64,000 nt of DNA from Pedobacter frigiditerrae (GCF_032678705.1 NZ_JAVTSS010000002.1:1550001-1614000), one strand, 5' to 3'. Numbered from the stretch's first letter, positions 26,940-35,752 are shown. Numbers and translations are program-made. Notes: generated from the letters alone by a model not told the origin.

Positions 26940-26968
26940 TTAGCTAATTAATCAATTAGCTAATTAAT
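26934..26968. repeat. ATTAGCTAATTA repeat array before murB
   Basis: Overlapping palindromes ATTAGCTAATTAGCTAATTA and AATTAGCTAATTAAT fill the 40-bp gap before murB, partly overlapping the end of the TMEM175-like gene. TATCTTTG (26968-26975), a match to the Bacteroidetes -7 box, follows directly, 5 bp before the murB ATG, so a near-leaderless murB transcript is possible. Confidence 0.5.
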
Positions 26969-26979
26969 ATCTTTGCCCC

Positions 26980-27996
26980 ATGCCAATCTTACAAGAAAAC
27001 ATTTCCTTAAAAAATTATAACACATTTGGTATTGATGTAAATGCGAAATACTTTGCAGAAATAAAAAGCATAGCAGATTTAAAGGAAGTTTTCAGTCATT
27101 CAATAGCGAAAGAAAAACAATTACTCATTCTGGGAGGGGGCAGTAATATGCTGTTCACTAAAGATTTTGATGGATTGGTTGTCAAAGTAAGTATTCCTGG
27201 CATCAGTTTTACTACACAAGGTGATGATGTGATGGTTACTGCAGGTGGCGGCATCGTATGGAATGACTTAGTAAATTACTGCGTGGATAATGGTTTTGCA
27301 GGTATTGAAAATCTAAGTTTAATTCCTGGAACTGTTGGCGCATCGCCCATACAAAATATTGGCGCTTATGGTGTAGAGCTTAAAGATGTATTTCATTCTT
27401 GCCAAGCATTTGAAATCGCTTCTGGCGAAATAAGAACATTTACTTATGCCGATTGTAAGTTTGATTATAGAGATAGTGTCTTTAAAAATGAACTTAAAGG
27501 AAAATATATCATCACTTCTGTAGTTTTCCATTTAAGTAATAAGGCCAATCTACAAACACATTACGGAGCCATTACAACAGAGTTGGAAAATAGAAATATC
27601 ATTGAGCCAACTATCGCAGATGTTTCTAAAGTGGTTTCTCATATTCGGGTTAGTAAATTGCCAGATCCAAAAACTATTGGCAACGCAGGTAGCTTTTTTA
27701 AAAATCCTGTTATCGAAAAAGCAGCTTTCGATGAGTTAATCAAAAAATTTCCTGAAGTGGTTAATTATCCAGTAGCAAACGGCAAAGTAAAATTAGCTGC
27801 TGGTTGGTTAATTGAGCAATGTGGTTTTAAAGGGAAAGTTGTAGGCGAAACTGGAACATGGAAAAATCAGGCATTGGTTTTGGTAAACCATGGTCATGCA
27901 AGTGGACAAGAAGTGTATAATTTTTCAGAACAAATAATAAAAACTGTCTATACCAAATTCAACGTTCAGCTAGAACGTGAGGTAAACATATTGTGA
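26980..27996 (+). CDS. murB: UDP-N-acetylenolpyruvoylglucosamine reductase
   Basis: 338 aa FAD enzyme that reduces UDP-GlcNAc-enolpyruvate to UDP-MurNAc with NADPH (peptidoglycan precursor synthesis, cytosol). Landmarks: NYNTFGIDVNA at the N-terminus; FAD-binding LILGGGSNMLFTKDFDGLVV and PGTVGASPIQNIGAYGVELK; active-site region YRDSVFK; catalytic serine in TIGNAGSFFKNPVI; and a C-terminal glutamate near LEREVNIL. Length and order suit type I MurB enzymes. Confidence 0.95.
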   Translation: MPILQENISLKNYNTFGIDVNAKYFAEIKSIADLKEVFSHSIAKEKQLLILGGGSNMLFTKDFDGLVVKVSIPGISFTTQGDDVMVTAGGGIVWNDLVNYCVDNGFAGIENLSLIPGTVGASPIQNIGAYGVELKDVFHSCQAFEIASGEIRTFTYADCKFDYRDSVFKNELKGKYIITSVVFHLSNKANLQTHYGAITTELENRNIIEPTIADVSKVVSHIRVSKLPDPKTIGNAGSFFKNPVIEKAAFDELIKKFPEVVNYPVANGKVKLAAGWLIEQCGFKGKVVGETGTWKNQALVLVNHGHASGQEVYNFSEQIIKTVYTKFNVQLEREVNIL

Positions 27997-28153
27997 CAAG
28001 TTGATTTTCGACCATTTTAGTAGGGTTTTCGTTAAAGTTAATTCAGATTTTAATTTTTTGGTATTATAGTTGTATAAGTCTAATCAGATATAACAGTTAC
28101 TTCGAGCCAAATAAAAGTTTCTGTTTCTTTTTTAAAACTTAAAACTAAAAACT

Positions 28154-28681
28154 ATGACACAGCTACAATTTAACCACCAATTGCACGACTATTCTGGTTC
28201 ATTACAGTCATTCGCTTTAAATTTTACTAAAGACGTAGAAGACGCCAATGATTTGGTACAGGATACCATGCTAAAAGCTGTAACATACTACAGCAAGTTT
28301 AAGGAAGGTACAAACCTAAAAGGCTGGTTATTTACTATCATGCGTAATACGTTTATCAATAACTACAGACGTATGGTAAAAACTAATACATTAATTACGC
28401 AAAGCGAAGATATTTCTTCAGCTAACTTGCATTACAGTGCAACTCGTAATGATGTTGAAAGTAAATTTGTTTTGGGAGATATCCATAAAGCCCTAGCTAC
28501 TTTACAGCCAGAATATTACGTACCGTTTATCAAATATTTTGAGGGATTTAAATATCATGAAATTGCCGAAGAATTAGATATTCCAATTGGAACAGTAAAA
28601 ACTCGTATCCACGTAGCTCGTGGCATACTTAAAAAATATTTAAAAACTTATGCAAAGGACCTTGCATCTACAGAAGCATAA
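28154..28681 (+). CDS. ECF-type RNA polymerase sigma factor
   Basis: 175 aa. Region 2 (LQSFALNFTKDVEDANDLVQ, DTMLKAVTYYSKFKEGTNLK, GWLFTIMRNTFIN) and region 4 (ALATLQPEYYVPFIKYFEGF, HEIAEELDIPIGTVKTRIHV) are complete. There is no anti-sigma gene beside it, unlike the FecI-type factor in the ICE, so it may be controlled at the transcription level. It is closed by a terminator. Confidence 0.9.
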   Translation: MTQLQFNHQLHDYSGSLQSFALNFTKDVEDANDLVQDTMLKAVTYYSKFKEGTNLKGWLFTIMRNTFINNYRRMVKTNTLITQSEDISSANLHYSATRNDVESKFVLGDIHKALATLQPEYYVPFIKYFEGFKYHEIAEELDIPIGTVKTRIHVARGILKKYLKTYAKDLASTEA

Positions 28682-28704
28682 TAAAACCTGAAAAACATAT
28701 ACCG

Positions 28705-28740
28705 AAAAGGTTCTCTAGTCGCAGATTAGGGAACCTTTTT
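28705..28740 (+). terminator. terminator of the ECF sigma gene
   Basis: AAAAGGTTC (28705-28713) / GAACCTTTT (28731-28739) with inner pairing, followed by T-rich sequence. Confidence 0.85.
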
Positions 28741-28772
28741 ATTTTGTGGCTTTTTAAACGAAGGCAAATCAT

Positions 28773-28780
28773 TACTTTTG
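28773..28780 (+). promoter_or_regulatory. -7 promoter box of the lycopene cyclase gene
   Basis: TACTTTTG matches TAnnTTTG and lies 24 bp before the ATG at 28805. No clear -33 box at the right distance. Confidence 0.4.
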
Positions 28781-28804
28781 AAAATCTGAATTAAAAGATT
28801 TCGA

Positions 28805-29482
28805 ATGGCCAACACTTTTTTATACCTCAATTTATTTTTATTCCTGATTCCATTTGCACTCGCATTAGATAAAAAAGTATTTCCAATTAAAAATATTCGT
28901 TCTCTAATCGTTCCTTCACTAATAGTAACTGTTATCTTCTCTGAGATTGCTGTTTTTTTCACTGGATTAAAAGTTTGGGAATTTAATCCAGCTTACTTGG
29001 TTGGTGTATATTACAGAGAACTTCCTTTGGAAGAATATCTTTTCATTTTTACTTTCAGCTTTACTGGATTAGGAATTTACAATTACTTAAATGCTAAGTT
29101 TCCTAAAAACGACCTACAAAAATATAGTTTAGCCTTAAGCCATGCTTTAATGGGAGTTTGTATAGCTATGTTGTTTTTTGCCTACACTAAATGGTATCCA
29201 GCTATCACATTTGCATTTTTGATGATGCTTTTAATTGGTGTAGAATACATCAATACCTTAAGGTTCATGTATAAATTTTATAGGGCATTCGTGGCCTCGT
29301 TAATTCTATTCTATAGCTGCTATGGAGTTATTTGTAATTTGCCCATAACAACTTATAATGCAGCCGAAAATTTAGGATTCGATTTGTTCAAAATCCCGTT
29401 AGAAAATTACTTTTTTACAATGGGGATGCTTTTATTAGGTGTTTACTTATTGGAATTTTTTAAATCTAGAAAGGCTGTCTAA
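28805..29482 (+). CDS. lycopene cyclase-domain membrane protein (CrtYcd-like)
   Basis: 225 aa inner-membrane protein with about six to seven helices. It holds two copies of the heterodimeric lycopene-cyclase domain in one chain: WEFNPAYLVGVYYRELPLEE about residue 58-78, and a second repeat ending FKIPLENYFFTMGMLLLGVY. The P-x-E-E/N-x-x-F core is seen in both halves. The expected reaction is beta-ring formation on lycopene in carotenoid synthesis. It overlaps the cytochrome b5-like gene by one base (TAATG), so the two are translationally coupled. Confidence 0.82.
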   Translation: MANTFLYLNLFLFLIPFALALDKKVFPIKNIRSLIVPSLIVTVIFSEIAVFFTGLKVWEFNPAYLVGVYYRELPLEEYLFIFTFSFTGLGIYNYLNAKFPKNDLQKYSLALSHALMGVCIAMLFFAYTKWYPAITFAFLMMLLIGVEYINTLRFMYKFYRAFVASLILFYSCYGVICNLPITTYNAAENLGFDLFKIPLENYFFTMGMLLLGVYLLEFFKSRKAV

Positions 29483-29715
29483 TGGATTTGCCAACTTATA
29501 GCAAACAACAACTCGCCCTTCGTAACGGACAAGATAAGCCTGAAATTTGGGTTGCTTATAAAGGAAATATTTATGATGTTGGCAGCAGCCGATTATGGAA
29601 AAATGGTAAACATTATGAGCATTGGGCAGGCCAAGATTTAACTGATGAATTACCTGATGCACCACATACTGAAACGGTTTTTGAAAAGTTTGAGGTAATT
29701 GGTGTTCTTAAGTAA
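29482..29715 (+). CDS. small cytochrome b5-like heme-binding protein
   Basis: 77 aa. YSKQQLALRNGQDKPEIWVA, YKGNIYDVGSSRLWKNGKHY, EHWAGQDLTDELPDAPH match the cytochrome b5-like heme/steroid-binding fold; candidate heme-ligand histidines lie in HYEHWAG and DAPH. It is soluble, with no signal peptide. Its start overlaps the stop of the lycopene cyclase gene, suggesting it donates electrons to a carotenoid-modifying enzyme (inference). Confidence 0.82.
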   Translation: MDLPTYSKQQLALRNGQDKPEIWVAYKGNIYDVGSSRLWKNGKHYEHWAGQDLTDELPDAPHTETVFEKFEVIGVLK

Positions 29716-29762
29716 GTTTCAAATTATACGAAAAGAGCTTCGCTAGATCGCTATGATACTAA

Positions 29763-29806
29763 AAAGCCTTGCCAACTTATAGGTAACCATTAAGTTGACA
29801 AGGCTT
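29763..29806. terminator. bidirectional terminator between convergent genes
   Basis: AAGCCTTG (29764-29771) / CAAGGCTT (29799-29806), with AACTTA/TAAGTT inside; A-run on the left and T-rich on the right, between the b5-like gene (+) and tldE (-). Confidence 0.8.
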
Positions 29807-29812
29807 ATTCAA

Positions 29813-31150
29813 TTATACGGCATCAGATAGCGAAGTAAACGTAAAGTCCTTAATTTTTAACGGTGGCAATAAATAACTTGCATTTGATTCTGCGCTAACC
29901 GTTCTTTCCGACTTACCCATTTCTTCTAAATTGTTTAGCATGATCACTGGGCTTTCATTAAAGCGGAAGTTTTTTATCGGGAATTTAATCTCTCCTTTTT
30001 CGATATAAAAAGTACCATCCCTAGTTAGGCCTGTTAATAATAAAGTTTGAGGGTCAACCGGACGGATATACCATAATCGCGTTACTAATATTCCTTTTTC
30101 AGTTCCCTTAATTAGCTCTTCCAATGATTTGGCTCCGCCCATCATGATAGCACCATCTGGACTTGGAATAGATTTAATTCCTGTTTTCTCTGCCCAATAG
30201 CGAGAAGTGTATAAGTTTTTAACGACCCCTTTTTCAATCCAGTTTACCTTGTTTTGGGCACGCCCATCTCCAGCCCAAGTGGAAGTTGGTAGTTCAGTAT
30301 TCCAAGGGTCAGAGTAAATATTTACACGCTCATCAAGCAGTTGTTCTCCTACTTTTGTTTTGCCGCCTGGTTTGCTCATGAAGCTTCTTCCTTCATCTGC
30401 TTGCCTTGCATCTAAACTAAAAAATAGATTTTCTAACATTACTGCAACTGCTGTAGGCTCTAAAATAACTGTATACTTTCCTGGTTCAATGGCTTTAGCT
30501 GCAACAGAAGATAATGCTTTTTTACAAGCTATTGCTGTATCTGTTTTGGTATTTAACTTTTTAAAATCATTATATCCTTTAGTTGCATATCCGGAGCCCT
30601 TTCCATCATCTGTTCTTACGGTGATGTTAAAAGCAACATCGGTTGATTTATTATAAGCAAATAAACCTTTGCTATTCATCATTGCTGAAAATCCGGCGCT
30701 GTTGGAAAGAAAACCGGCTGCAGCTAGCTTATTATCTTTTGCTTGAGTTAAGCTTGCTTGTACAGCATCTGCCCTTTCTTTGGCACCCATTGAAGCAGTT
30801 GCTTCAGAAAAGGTGGGCGAGTCAGGACCATATTGCTGTTGGCTTAAAAATGGCATAAACTCTGGATTTTCTGGCGCTAGGTGCGCCAATTCTTCAGCTC
30901 TGCGAACTACTTTTTCTAATGAAGCATCGTCGAATTCGTTAATCGTGGCAACGCCTAATCTTTTTCCAAATGCAGAAGAAACAACCAAGCTATTGGTGCT
31001 AATTCCACCACTTGTAGAAACAGAGTTTCTGGCATATCTCACGTTGCCGCTGTCAGAACCTGATAGGTTTAATTCACATTGTTCTGCTTTTGAGTAGCTA
31101 AGCACTTTAGTTAAAAGAGCTCTAGCTTGTTCTTTAGTTAATATTGGCAT
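29813..31150 (-). CDS. TldE/PmbA-family metalloprotease subunit
   Basis: 445 aa, one half of a TldD/TldE heterodimeric metalloprotease. In the family, TldE carries no metal site and shapes the substrate groove; here no HExxxH is present. Family segments: VRYARNSVSTSGGISTNSLV, YTVILEPTAVAVMLENLFFS, and the C-terminal GLTRDGTFYIEKGEIKFPIK and NFRFNESPVIMLNNLEEMG. No signal peptide. It lies 8 bp downstream of the tldD gene and is certainly in the same operon. Confidence 0.9.
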   Translation of the reverse strand: MPILTKEQARALLTKVLSYSKAEQCELNLSGSDSGNVRYARNSVSTSGGISTNSLVVSSAFGKRLGVATINEFDDASLEKVVRRAEELAHLAPENPEFMPFLSQQQYGPDSPTFSEATASMGAKERADAVQASLTQAKDNKLAAAGFLSNSAGFSAMMNSKGLFAYNKSTDVAFNITVRTDDGKGSGYATKGYNDFKKLNTKTDTAIACKKALSSVAAKAIEPGKYTVILEPTAVAVMLENLFFSLDARQADEGRSFMSKPGGKTKVGEQLLDERVNIYSDPWNTELPTSTWAGDGRAQNKVNWIEKGVVKNLYTSRYWAEKTGIKSIPSPDGAIMMGGAKSLEELIKGTEKGILVTRLWYIRPVDPQTLLLTGLTRDGTFYIEKGEIKFPIKNFRFNESPVIMLNNLEEMGKSERTVSAESNASYLLPPLKIKDFTFTSLSDAV

Positions 31151-31158
31151 AATTTCTA

Positions 31159-32796
31159 TCAGATTTTTCTAGCAGTGTTGATTACATTAACATTATTAAA
31201 ACGAGTAGTAGCAGACCCATGAGATACTGCACTTGATTGGCTTGGTTGACCTTTGCCATCAAAGAACGTTCCACCTAAACGATAATCGCTTTCATCGCAA
31301 ATGGCTACGCAAGAATTCCAAAACTCTTGAGTGTTGGCCTGGTAGGCTACATCTTTAAGCATACCTATAATTTTACCTTCCTTGATCTCATAAAAAAGCT
31401 GACCGCCAAATTGGAAATTGTAACGTTGCTGGTCAATAGAGAATGAACCCTCGCCAACTATATAAATGCCTTTTGCTACGTTTTTAATTTGGTCTGCAAT
31501 GCTCAAAGGTTTTTTACCAGGTTGTAAAGAGATATTTGCCATCCGCTGAAATTGTACACTACTCCAGTTATCGGCATAACAACATCCTTGTGAATGATCT
31601 AATCCAACAATATGAGCCTGATCTCTTATGGCTTGATAATTAACTAAAACACCTTCTTTTATAACATCCCACTTGCCACATTTCACGCCTTCATCATCAT
31701 AACCTACGGCGCCTAAAGACCCTACTTCAGTTTTGTCGGCAGTAATGTTAACCTCCTTGCTGCCATATTGGAATTTTTTAGATTGCCATTTGTCTAAGGT
31801 GAGGAAACTAGTGCCTGCAAAATTAGCTTCGTAGCCTAAAACCCTATCCAGCTCGGTCGGGTGACCGCATGATTCATGGATAGTTAAGCCCAAATGTGAG
31901 GGGTCTAGTACTAAGTCATATTTGCCGGCTTCAACAGATTTTGCCTTCATTTTTTCGCCTACTTGGATGGCTGCCTGCTTGGCATCTTCGAGCATATCGT
32001 ATCGGCCTTTGTAAAGCGTGCCTGATGCGGTTTTTATTTTATCTTGAGGTCTTGCTTCCAAATACTCATAACCTTTGCCAGAAGGGGCGCTTAAGGCATT
32101 CCTTGTTTCAAACTTCCCTGTTGTTTTATCAATTTTTGTAATAAAGAAAGTTGGCCAAATGCGATGAATATCTTGGTCGATATATGATCCTTCAGATGAT
32201 GCGAAGTATTTTTGCTCATTAACCATGAACAAAATGGAATTGATATAATCGGCACCACCCTTTATGGCAGCATCATTTACTGATAAAAGTAAGTCTACCT
32301 TTTCTTTAATTGGCACTTCAAATGCATTTTTCTCGATAGGAGCTTTCCAGGTTACATCGCCGAATCCTTTTTGGGGAGCCAATTGCACGGGTTCGCTTTG
32401 TAAACGAGCATTTTCCTTGGCGATGGATACGGCTAGTTCAGCCGCTTTTGCAATGCTGTCTTTATCCATTTTGTCGGTTGCAGCAAAGCCCCAGCTTCCA
32501 TTTGCAATTACCCTGATGCCAATACCATAAGATTCAGTATTTACTATATTTTCTACCTTATCTTCACGTGTAACCACATATTGGTTTAGGTATCTACCAA
32601 CACGAACATCAGTATAAGTAGCTCCTTTAGAGCGAGCAGCATTTAGAGCAATGTCTGACAGGATTTTTTTGGCTGCGGGGTCTACATATTCGAGTGCCCG
32701 TTCTTGAGATATGTCATGTCCAAAAATGGGAATAGCCGGAAGCATGGCAGCCGCTGCCCCTGCGCCAGTTAAATAAATAAAGTCTCTACGTTTCAA
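31159..32796 (-). CDS. TldD-family metalloprotease subunit with twin-arginine-like leader
   Basis: 545 aa zinc-site partner of the TldD/E pair. The metal motif HExxxH is seen in LTIHESCGHPTELDRVLGYE. Other family parts are GIGIRVIANGSWGFAATDKM and GTFFDGKGQPSQSSAVSHGS near the C-terminus. The N-terminus MKRRDFIYLTGAGAAAAMLP has an RRDF twin-arginine motif and hydrophobic core, so export by Tat is predicted. TldD of E. coli is cytosolic, and the TldE partner here has no leader. Substrates in other bacteria include CcdA antitoxin and microcin precursors. Confidence 0.9.
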   Translation of the reverse strand: MKRRDFIYLTGAGAAAAMLPAIPIFGHDISQERALEYVDPAAKKILSDIALNAARSKGATYTDVRVGRYLNQYVVTREDKVENIVNTESYGIGIRVIANGSWGFAATDKMDKDSIAKAAELAVSIAKENARLQSEPVQLAPQKGFGDVTWKAPIEKNAFEVPIKEKVDLLLSVNDAAIKGGADYINSILFMVNEQKYFASSEGSYIDQDIHRIWPTFFITKIDKTTGKFETRNALSAPSGKGYEYLEARPQDKIKTASGTLYKGRYDMLEDAKQAAIQVGEKMKAKSVEAGKYDLVLDPSHLGLTIHESCGHPTELDRVLGYEANFAGTSFLTLDKWQSKKFQYGSKEVNITADKTEVGSLGAVGYDDEGVKCGKWDVIKEGVLVNYQAIRDQAHIVGLDHSQGCCYADNWSSVQFQRMANISLQPGKKPLSIADQIKNVAKGIYIVGEGSFSIDQQRYNFQFGGQLFYEIKEGKIIGMLKDVAYQANTQEFWNSCVAICDESDYRLGGTFFDGKGQPSQSSAVSHGSATTRFNNVNVINTARKI

Positions 32797-32980
32797 TTGA
32801 GTTTGTTTTAAGGTTTACTAAATGTAGCTAAATGCGTTTCATTTAACAAAGTTTGTAGCTAACATTTTAGTTGCATACTAACCATAAACCCAGAGTGTAT
32901 TATTATTGGATTAAGCTATATTTTCTTTTATGACTTGAGTATTTTTGTATAATTCTATACTAGAGAATGCGTTAAAACAA

Positions 32981-33005
32981 TAAAAGCAGGCGTAGCCTGC
33001 TTTTA
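32981..33005. terminator. terminator of the PfkB kinase gene
   Basis: Perfect 11-bp stem TAAAAGCAGGC (32981-32991) / GCCTGCTTTTA (32995-33005), GTA loop; A/T runs on both sides allow use in both directions. Confidence 0.85.
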
Positions 33006-33024
33006 TACTTATATGTTTTTAGTT

Positions 33025-33948
33025 TTAGTCTTGTGTGATCTCAAAACTACTCAAGCTTACAAACTCCTGTAAACGAGCAGCGATTGCTTCTTTATCTAGT
33101 TCTAATAATCTTTCTGTTCCGAATTTCTCTACACAGAATGATGCTAAAGCAGAACCATAAATTAATGCATTTTTCATATTGTTAAAGTTCACAGTGCCAA
33201 CTTGTGCCAAATAACCAATAAAACCTCCAGCAAAAGTATCACCTGCGCCAGTTGGGTCAAAAACATCAGCTAATGGAAGAGCAGGAGCTGAGAAAATTTT
33301 ATCCTCGTGGAATAACAAAGCGCCATGCTCACCTTTTTTGATGATAAGATACTTTGGTCCCATTGTTAGGATTTTATTAGCTGCTTTAACCAATGAGTAT
33401 TCTCCAGATAACTGGCGAGCTTCAGAGTCGTTAATGGTTAATACATCTACTAATTTAATGGTCTCCAATAAATCGTCCATCATGATGTCCATCCAGAAGT
33501 TCATCGTGTCTAAAACAATTAACTTTGGACGTTTATTTAACCTTTCGATAACGGTACGTTGTATTTGAGGGGTTAAGTTGCCTAACATTAAATATTCGCA
33601 GTCTTGGTAGCTTTCTGGAATAATTGGGTCGAAATGCTCCAATACATTTAATTCGGTAACCAAAGTATCGCGACTATTCATATCGTTATGATATTTTCCG
33701 CTCCAAAAGAACGATTTTTCGCCTGCCTTAATTTGTAAACCTTCAGTATCTACCCCATGATTTTCTAATAAAGCGATGTCTTCTTTTTTGAAATCATCAC
33801 CCACAACAGCCACAATTTTTGTTTTGTTATAGAAGTAAGAAGCAGCTAAACTTGCGTAAGTTGCAGCTCCACCTACTATTTTATCTGTTTTTCCGAAGGG
33901 AGTTTCAATGGCGTCGAAAGCCACAGTACCTATGATTATCAGGCTCAT
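33025..33948 (-). CDS. PfkB-family (ribokinase-like) kinase
   Basis: 307 aa ATP-dependent kinase. PfkB motif 1 is seen as KIVGGAATYASLAASYF (residues 23-40) and motif 2 as DVFDPTGAGDTFAGGFIGYL with the catalytic Asp. The N-terminal MSLIIIGTVAFDAIETPFG is typical of ribokinase/adenosine-kinase relatives found as single genes in Bacteroidota. The sugar or nucleoside substrate is not known. Its upstream gap to the tRNA holds T-rich sequence and no other gene. Confidence 0.88.
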   Translation of the reverse strand: MSLIIIGTVAFDAIETPFGKTDKIVGGAATYASLAASYFYNKTKIVAVVGDDFKKEDIALLENHGVDTEGLQIKAGEKSFFWSGKYHNDMNSRDTLVTELNVLEHFDPIIPESYQDCEYLMLGNLTPQIQRTVIERLNKRPKLIVLDTMNFWMDIMMDDLLETIKLVDVLTINDSEARQLSGEYSLVKAANKILTMGPKYLIIKKGEHGALLFHEDKIFSAPALPLADVFDPTGAGDTFAGGFIGYLAQVGTVNFNNMKNALIYGSALASFCVEKFGTERLLELDKEAIAARLQEFVSLSSFEITQD

Positions 33949-34092
33949 ATGATTTTTGTTAAATTTTTTTTAATTTTTTTCACTGCAAATATTGCATAAA
34001 TAATTTAAAAGCCCTAATATTGCATTCCCAAAACGAACAAGGCTTTATGTGCTGCACATTAATCCAAAGCCGTTTTAGGAATAAACCAGTAC

Positions 34093-34166
34093 TCCTTCTT
34101 AGCTCAGCTGGTTAGAGCATCTGACTGTTAATCAGAGGGTCGCTGGTTCGAGCCCAGCAGAGGGAG
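34093..34166 (+). tRNA. tRNA-Asn (anticodon GTT)
   Basis: The cloverleaf can be folded by eye: acceptor TCCTTCT (34093-34099) / AGAGGGA (34159-34165) with discriminator G34166; anticodon stem TCTGA/TCAGA enclosing loop CTGTTAA with anticodon GTT; T-arm GCTGG-TTCGAGC-CCAGC. CCA is not encoded. Its 3' half is the likely integration site of the element that follows. Confidence 0.97.
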
Positions 34167-34192
34167 CTCAGATTTTCAAGTCCGAAAATCGC

Positions 34193-34228
34193 AAAAAACC
34201 CCATTTCTAGCAATAGGATGGGGTTTTT
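34193..34228. terminator. terminator after tRNA-Asn
   Basis: AAAAAACCCCAT (34193-34204) / ATGGGGTTTTT (34218-34228); between tRNA and integrase, within the presumed left end of the element. Confidence 0.85.
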
Positions 34229-34319
34229 GTTTGCATATAGGAATTCTCCTACCCACTCGAACAGTTTCTCAATTGCTGTTATTCGTCAAGTTTTACACCA
34301 AAAAATGTTAAACTTCTCG

Positions 34320-34343
34320 AAAAATCGTTACAAAAATCGTTAC
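34320..34343. repeat. 12-bp direct repeat before the integrase
   Basis: AAAAATCGTTAC occurs twice without a gap (34320-34331 and 34332-34343), about 155 bp inside the tRNA end and 60 bp before the integrase ATG. Candidate integrase arm-type or excisionase site (inference). Confidence 0.5.
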
Positions 34344-34403
34344 AGAAAAATCCAGTTATGTAGGGCTTCCGGCATCCTTAAACCCATTAAACCTACAAGA
34401 AAA

Positions 34404-35660
34404 ATGGCAACTGTAGAAGCAAAAGTGTTTGCACACCATTACAAAAATGATGGCACTTGGAATGTGAAGATCAGAGTGTTTCACAAAACCCAGGTTAGAT
34501 TTTTAGACACAGAGCACTTTGTGTCTGAAAAACAAGTAAAAAAACATCCAAAAAACAAAACAGAGTATCTAATCAAAGATCCCTTTATCAAGAAATTGTT
34601 GAATAATGAACTTGAGGATTATCGAATCGCAATTAGCAATTTAGGCACTAGATTAAAATTATTTAACCCCGACGAGCTCAAAAATTATTTAACCAACCAT
34701 GATGAAGATATCGACTTCATTAAATTCTGTAATGAATATGTTAAAGAGCTTAAAGACGGAAAAAAAGATAAGAGTGCAGCCAATTTCAATACAGTTAAGA
34801 ATAGCATAGTTGATTTTTTCAAAAGGGAAAAAGTGCTTGTTGACGAGATTAATTTAGACATGCTTTACGACTGGGAAAGGTTTCTCCGAACTGAGCGGAT
34901 TATTAAAAGATTAAATCAATTTAATGATCCAATCACTACTGTGCAAAAAGCATTGACAGATTCCAGCGTCCACAATTATATGCGTGATTTGCGTGGGCTT
35001 TTTAATCATGCACGCAAAAGATACAATAGAAAAAGTTTGGGAATAATAAGGATTGAACATTATCCCTTTGAAGAGTTCAAGATTGTTGATGCACCACAAA
35101 CAAAAAAGAGAAACACCCAAGTGAAAACGATTAAGGATATTAGGGATTGTACTCCTAAATGTAATAGTAGAGCAGAGCTTGCTAGAGATCTTTTTATGCT
35201 GTCATTTTATATGTGTGGGGTAAATGCTGTAGACCTATTTCAAATAAATGAAACAAATATTGTTCAGGGTAGGCTGGAATACAACCGATCAAAAACGAAG
35301 GACAAACGAAAAGATAATGCCTTTATAAGCATAAAAATCGTTAAAGAGGCCAAGCCATTGCTAAAGAAATATATGAATAATCTTTCTCAAAGATATAGCA
35401 CTATCGGTGGGTTAAATAAAGCATTAAGTAGCGGAATGAAAGAGGTCTGCAAACTGGTTTCAGTTGATGGCATCACTTATTATTGGGCGAGACATACCGT
35501 CGGTAATCTGGCTAGAAATAAATGTCGAATGAGTAAAGATGATGTGGCGCTTGCATTGAACCACGTGGATCATGGACGAAAAACAACGGACATCTATGTA
35601 GATAAAGATTGGAGTATCGTTGATGAACTGCAGAAAAAGGTTATCGGTCTTTTAAACTAA
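34404..35660 (+). CDS. tyrosine recombinase (ICE integrase)
   Basis: 418 aa from the ATG at 34404 (an earlier in-frame start at 34218 would run through the terminator and repeat). N-terminal arm-binding-like domain (MATVEAKVFAHHYKNDGTWN), a SAM-like core-binding domain about 105-215 (DFIKFCNEYVKELKDGKKDK), and a C-terminal catalytic domain. The nucleophile is Y398 (TTDIYVDKD); R363 lies in YWARHTVGN. The first catalytic Arg appears to be Asn (N274 in CGVNAVDL), as in IntDOT-like enzymes that lack Arg I, and the H of HxxR is Tyr. It should integrate and excise the element at the tRNA-Asn gene. Confidence 0.9.
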   Translation: MATVEAKVFAHHYKNDGTWNVKIRVFHKTQVRFLDTEHFVSEKQVKKHPKNKTEYLIKDPFIKKLLNNELEDYRIAISNLGTRLKLFNPDELKNYLTNHDEDIDFIKFCNEYVKELKDGKKDKSAANFNTVKNSIVDFFKREKVLVDEINLDMLYDWERFLRTERIIKRLNQFNDPITTVQKALTDSSVHNYMRDLRGLFNHARKRYNRKSLGIIRIEHYPFEEFKIVDAPQTKKRNTQVKTIKDIRDCTPKCNSRAELARDLFMLSFYMCGVNAVDLFQINETNIVQGRLEYNRSKTKDKRKDNAFISIKIVKEAKPLLKKYMNNLSQRYSTIGGLNKALSSGMKEVCKLVSVDGITYYWARHTVGNLARNKCRMSKDDVALALNHVDHGRKTTDIYVDKDWSIVDELQKKVIGLLN

Positions 35661-35752
35661 TGAAGGGGAAACAGTTTAAATAGCACTTGCCTGGCATTAT
35701 TTCTTAGCCGTATAGATTTAGTTAATAATTGAAAATCTTAATTTTAAACATC

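Noticed and set aside
34218..34403. N-terminal extension of the integrase
   Set aside because: It would begin within the terminator stem and run through the direct repeat; MATVEAKVF at 34404 fits the family start.
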